Assembly: GCA_022865525.1 (NCBI GenBank)
Contig: JALHSV010000385.1
Location: forward strand, 1 to 6,788
DNA from: Thermodesulfovibrionales bacterium
Lineage (GTDB): Bacteria > Nitrospirota > Thermodesulfovibrionia > Thermodesulfovibrionales > SM23-35
Length of the DNA stretch: 6,788 nt
Direction: 5' to 3'
In this document: piece after piece, positions 6,536-6,788 of the stretch
Layout: every line of letters starts with the position of its first letter
Position numbering within the stretch: position 1 is the stretch's first letter
Translations under genes and position numbers: made by a program
The notes under the pieces: generated by a model
Database searches by the model: none
Seen by the model: only the letters and a program-made list of their open reading frames with translations
Told to the model about the DNA's origin: nothing

Positions 6536-6542
6536 GTTTAAG

Positions 6543-6570
6543 TTTATCAAAAAGAAGCTCTGGATAACAA
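6543..6570 (-). promoter_or_regulatory. Alternative rfaE1 promoter candidate
   Basis: Minus-strand TTGTTA (6565-6570) and GATAAA (6543-6548) are separated by 16 nt, each 4/6 matches to -35 and -10. It starts right after the terminator of the upstream outer-membrane protein gene, where rfaE1 needs a promoter. Initiation near 6536 would give a leader of about 13 nt and would exclude the TTG start at 6550. The -35 and next two bases (TTGTTATC) are identical to those upstream of msbA. Confidence 0.3.
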
Positions 6571-6600
6571 TAAAAAGGGCGGTTCAAAAGAACCGCCCTT
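6571..6600 (-). terminator. Intrinsic terminator of the outer-membrane protein gene
   Basis: A perfect 11-bp inverted repeat (6575-6585 with 6590-6600) encloses a 4-nt loop. Read on the minus strand the stem is GC-rich in its middle and runs directly into a short T tract (CTTTTTA), as required for Rho-independent termination of the gene ending at 6627. On the plus strand there is no T tail. It separates that gene from rfaE1. Confidence 0.9.
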
Positions 6601-6626
6601 AGATGCATTACTTCTTCTGCGTTTTC

Positions 6627-6788
6627 TTAGAATGTGAACAGCAGACCGTGGACGACCTGGGTAACTCCCTCATCTTTGCCGCCAAAAAGCACATTAGTGT
6701 CTTTATAGAAATCGCCAGCATCAAAATAACCGGCTTCGACAAAGTATGACAGATTCTTCGTGATTTTGTAGTTGAGTTTCATATCGAC
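6627..6788 (-). CDS. Outer-membrane beta-barrel/porin-like protein, C-terminal fragment (5' end outside window)
   Basis: The minus-strand frame is open from the right edge to TAA at 6627-6629, giving the last 53 residues. They show two amphipathic strand-like stretches with aromatic residues ('LNYKITKNLSYFVEAGYF' and 'TQVVHGLLFTF') joined by a polar, Gly/Asp-rich loop. The chain ends in Phe with alternating hydrophobic residues, the terminal beta-signal recognised by the BAM machinery. This fits the final beta-hairpin of an outer-membrane barrel. The family and any transported substrate cannot be told from this fragment. Its own terminator follows 26 nt after the stop, so it is transcribed separately from rfaE1. 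Confidence 0.65.
   Translation of the reverse strand, partial: VDMKLNYKITKNLSYFVEAGYFDAGDFYKDTNVLFGGKDEGVTQVVHGLLFTF

Noticed and set aside
6524..6550. N-terminal extension of RfaE1 from a TTG start
   Set aside because: Adds nine residues with no family similarity, has no Shine-Dalgarno, and overlaps both promoter candidates.
6147..6602. Plus-strand open frame of 151 codons opposite rfaE1
   Set aside because: It lies antisense to a well-conserved kinase, has no recognisable domain, and its composition follows the opposite-strand gene.

Overview
The window reads as a gene-dense chromosomal stretch from a Gram-negative bacterium that makes lipopolysaccharide. The evidence is an MsbA-type lipid flippase, a heptose-7-phosphate kinase for inner-core LPS, and the C-terminal end of what looks like an outer-membrane beta-barrel. 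GC content is moderate. The style of the proteins, a DUF3108 protein beside msbA, and a C-rich palindromic element encoding a Pro-rich 'PPxPPF' peptide suggest Nitrospirota or a deltaproteobacterial-type lineage. That placement is an inference and could not be tested by search.

Layout, left to right. Bases 1-246 (+) are the 3' end of a probable sulfotransferase. Its stop overlaps the stop of convergent msbA (241-1959, -) in the palindrome TCATGA. Upstream of msbA on the same strand is a secreted DUF3108 protein (2018-2836 or 2842, -). Divergent from that, hisA (2870-3598, +) and hisF (3592-4470, +) overlap by 7 bp. hisF runs 11 bp tail-to-tail into a ThiI-like PP-loop tRNA-thiolation protein with a C-terminal NFACT-R-like domain (4460-5509, -). 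That gene lies 21 bp downstream of rfaE1/hldA (5531-6523, -). An intrinsic terminator (6571-6600) separates rfaE1 from the end of an outer-membrane protein gene (6627-6788, -, cut by the window edge). No gene-free stretch exceeds about 100 bases.

How the genes work together. msbA, rfaE1 and perhaps DUF3108 belong to envelope/LPS biogenesis, and the sulfotransferase may modify a glycan or other envelope molecule. hisA and hisF catalyse consecutive steps of histidine synthesis. They stand apart from other his genes here, with no hisH, hisI or hisE in the window. The ThiI-like protein probably thiolates tRNA.

The main oddities are: (1) HisF carries about 41 extra residues in the loop after catalytic Asp130, partly encoded by an in-frame, imperfectly palindromic interspersed element, while the catalytic and ammonia-gate residues stay intact; (2) none of the six visible gene starts has a clear Shine-Dalgarno sequence, and four have a -10-like hexamer 5-10 nt before the ATG, which suggests leaderless or near-leaderless transcripts; (3) the ThiI-like protein has a CxxC plus a distal Cys, resembling the ligand pattern of Fe-S-dependent thiolases. 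I see no CRISPR array, insertion sequence, tRNA or rRNA.
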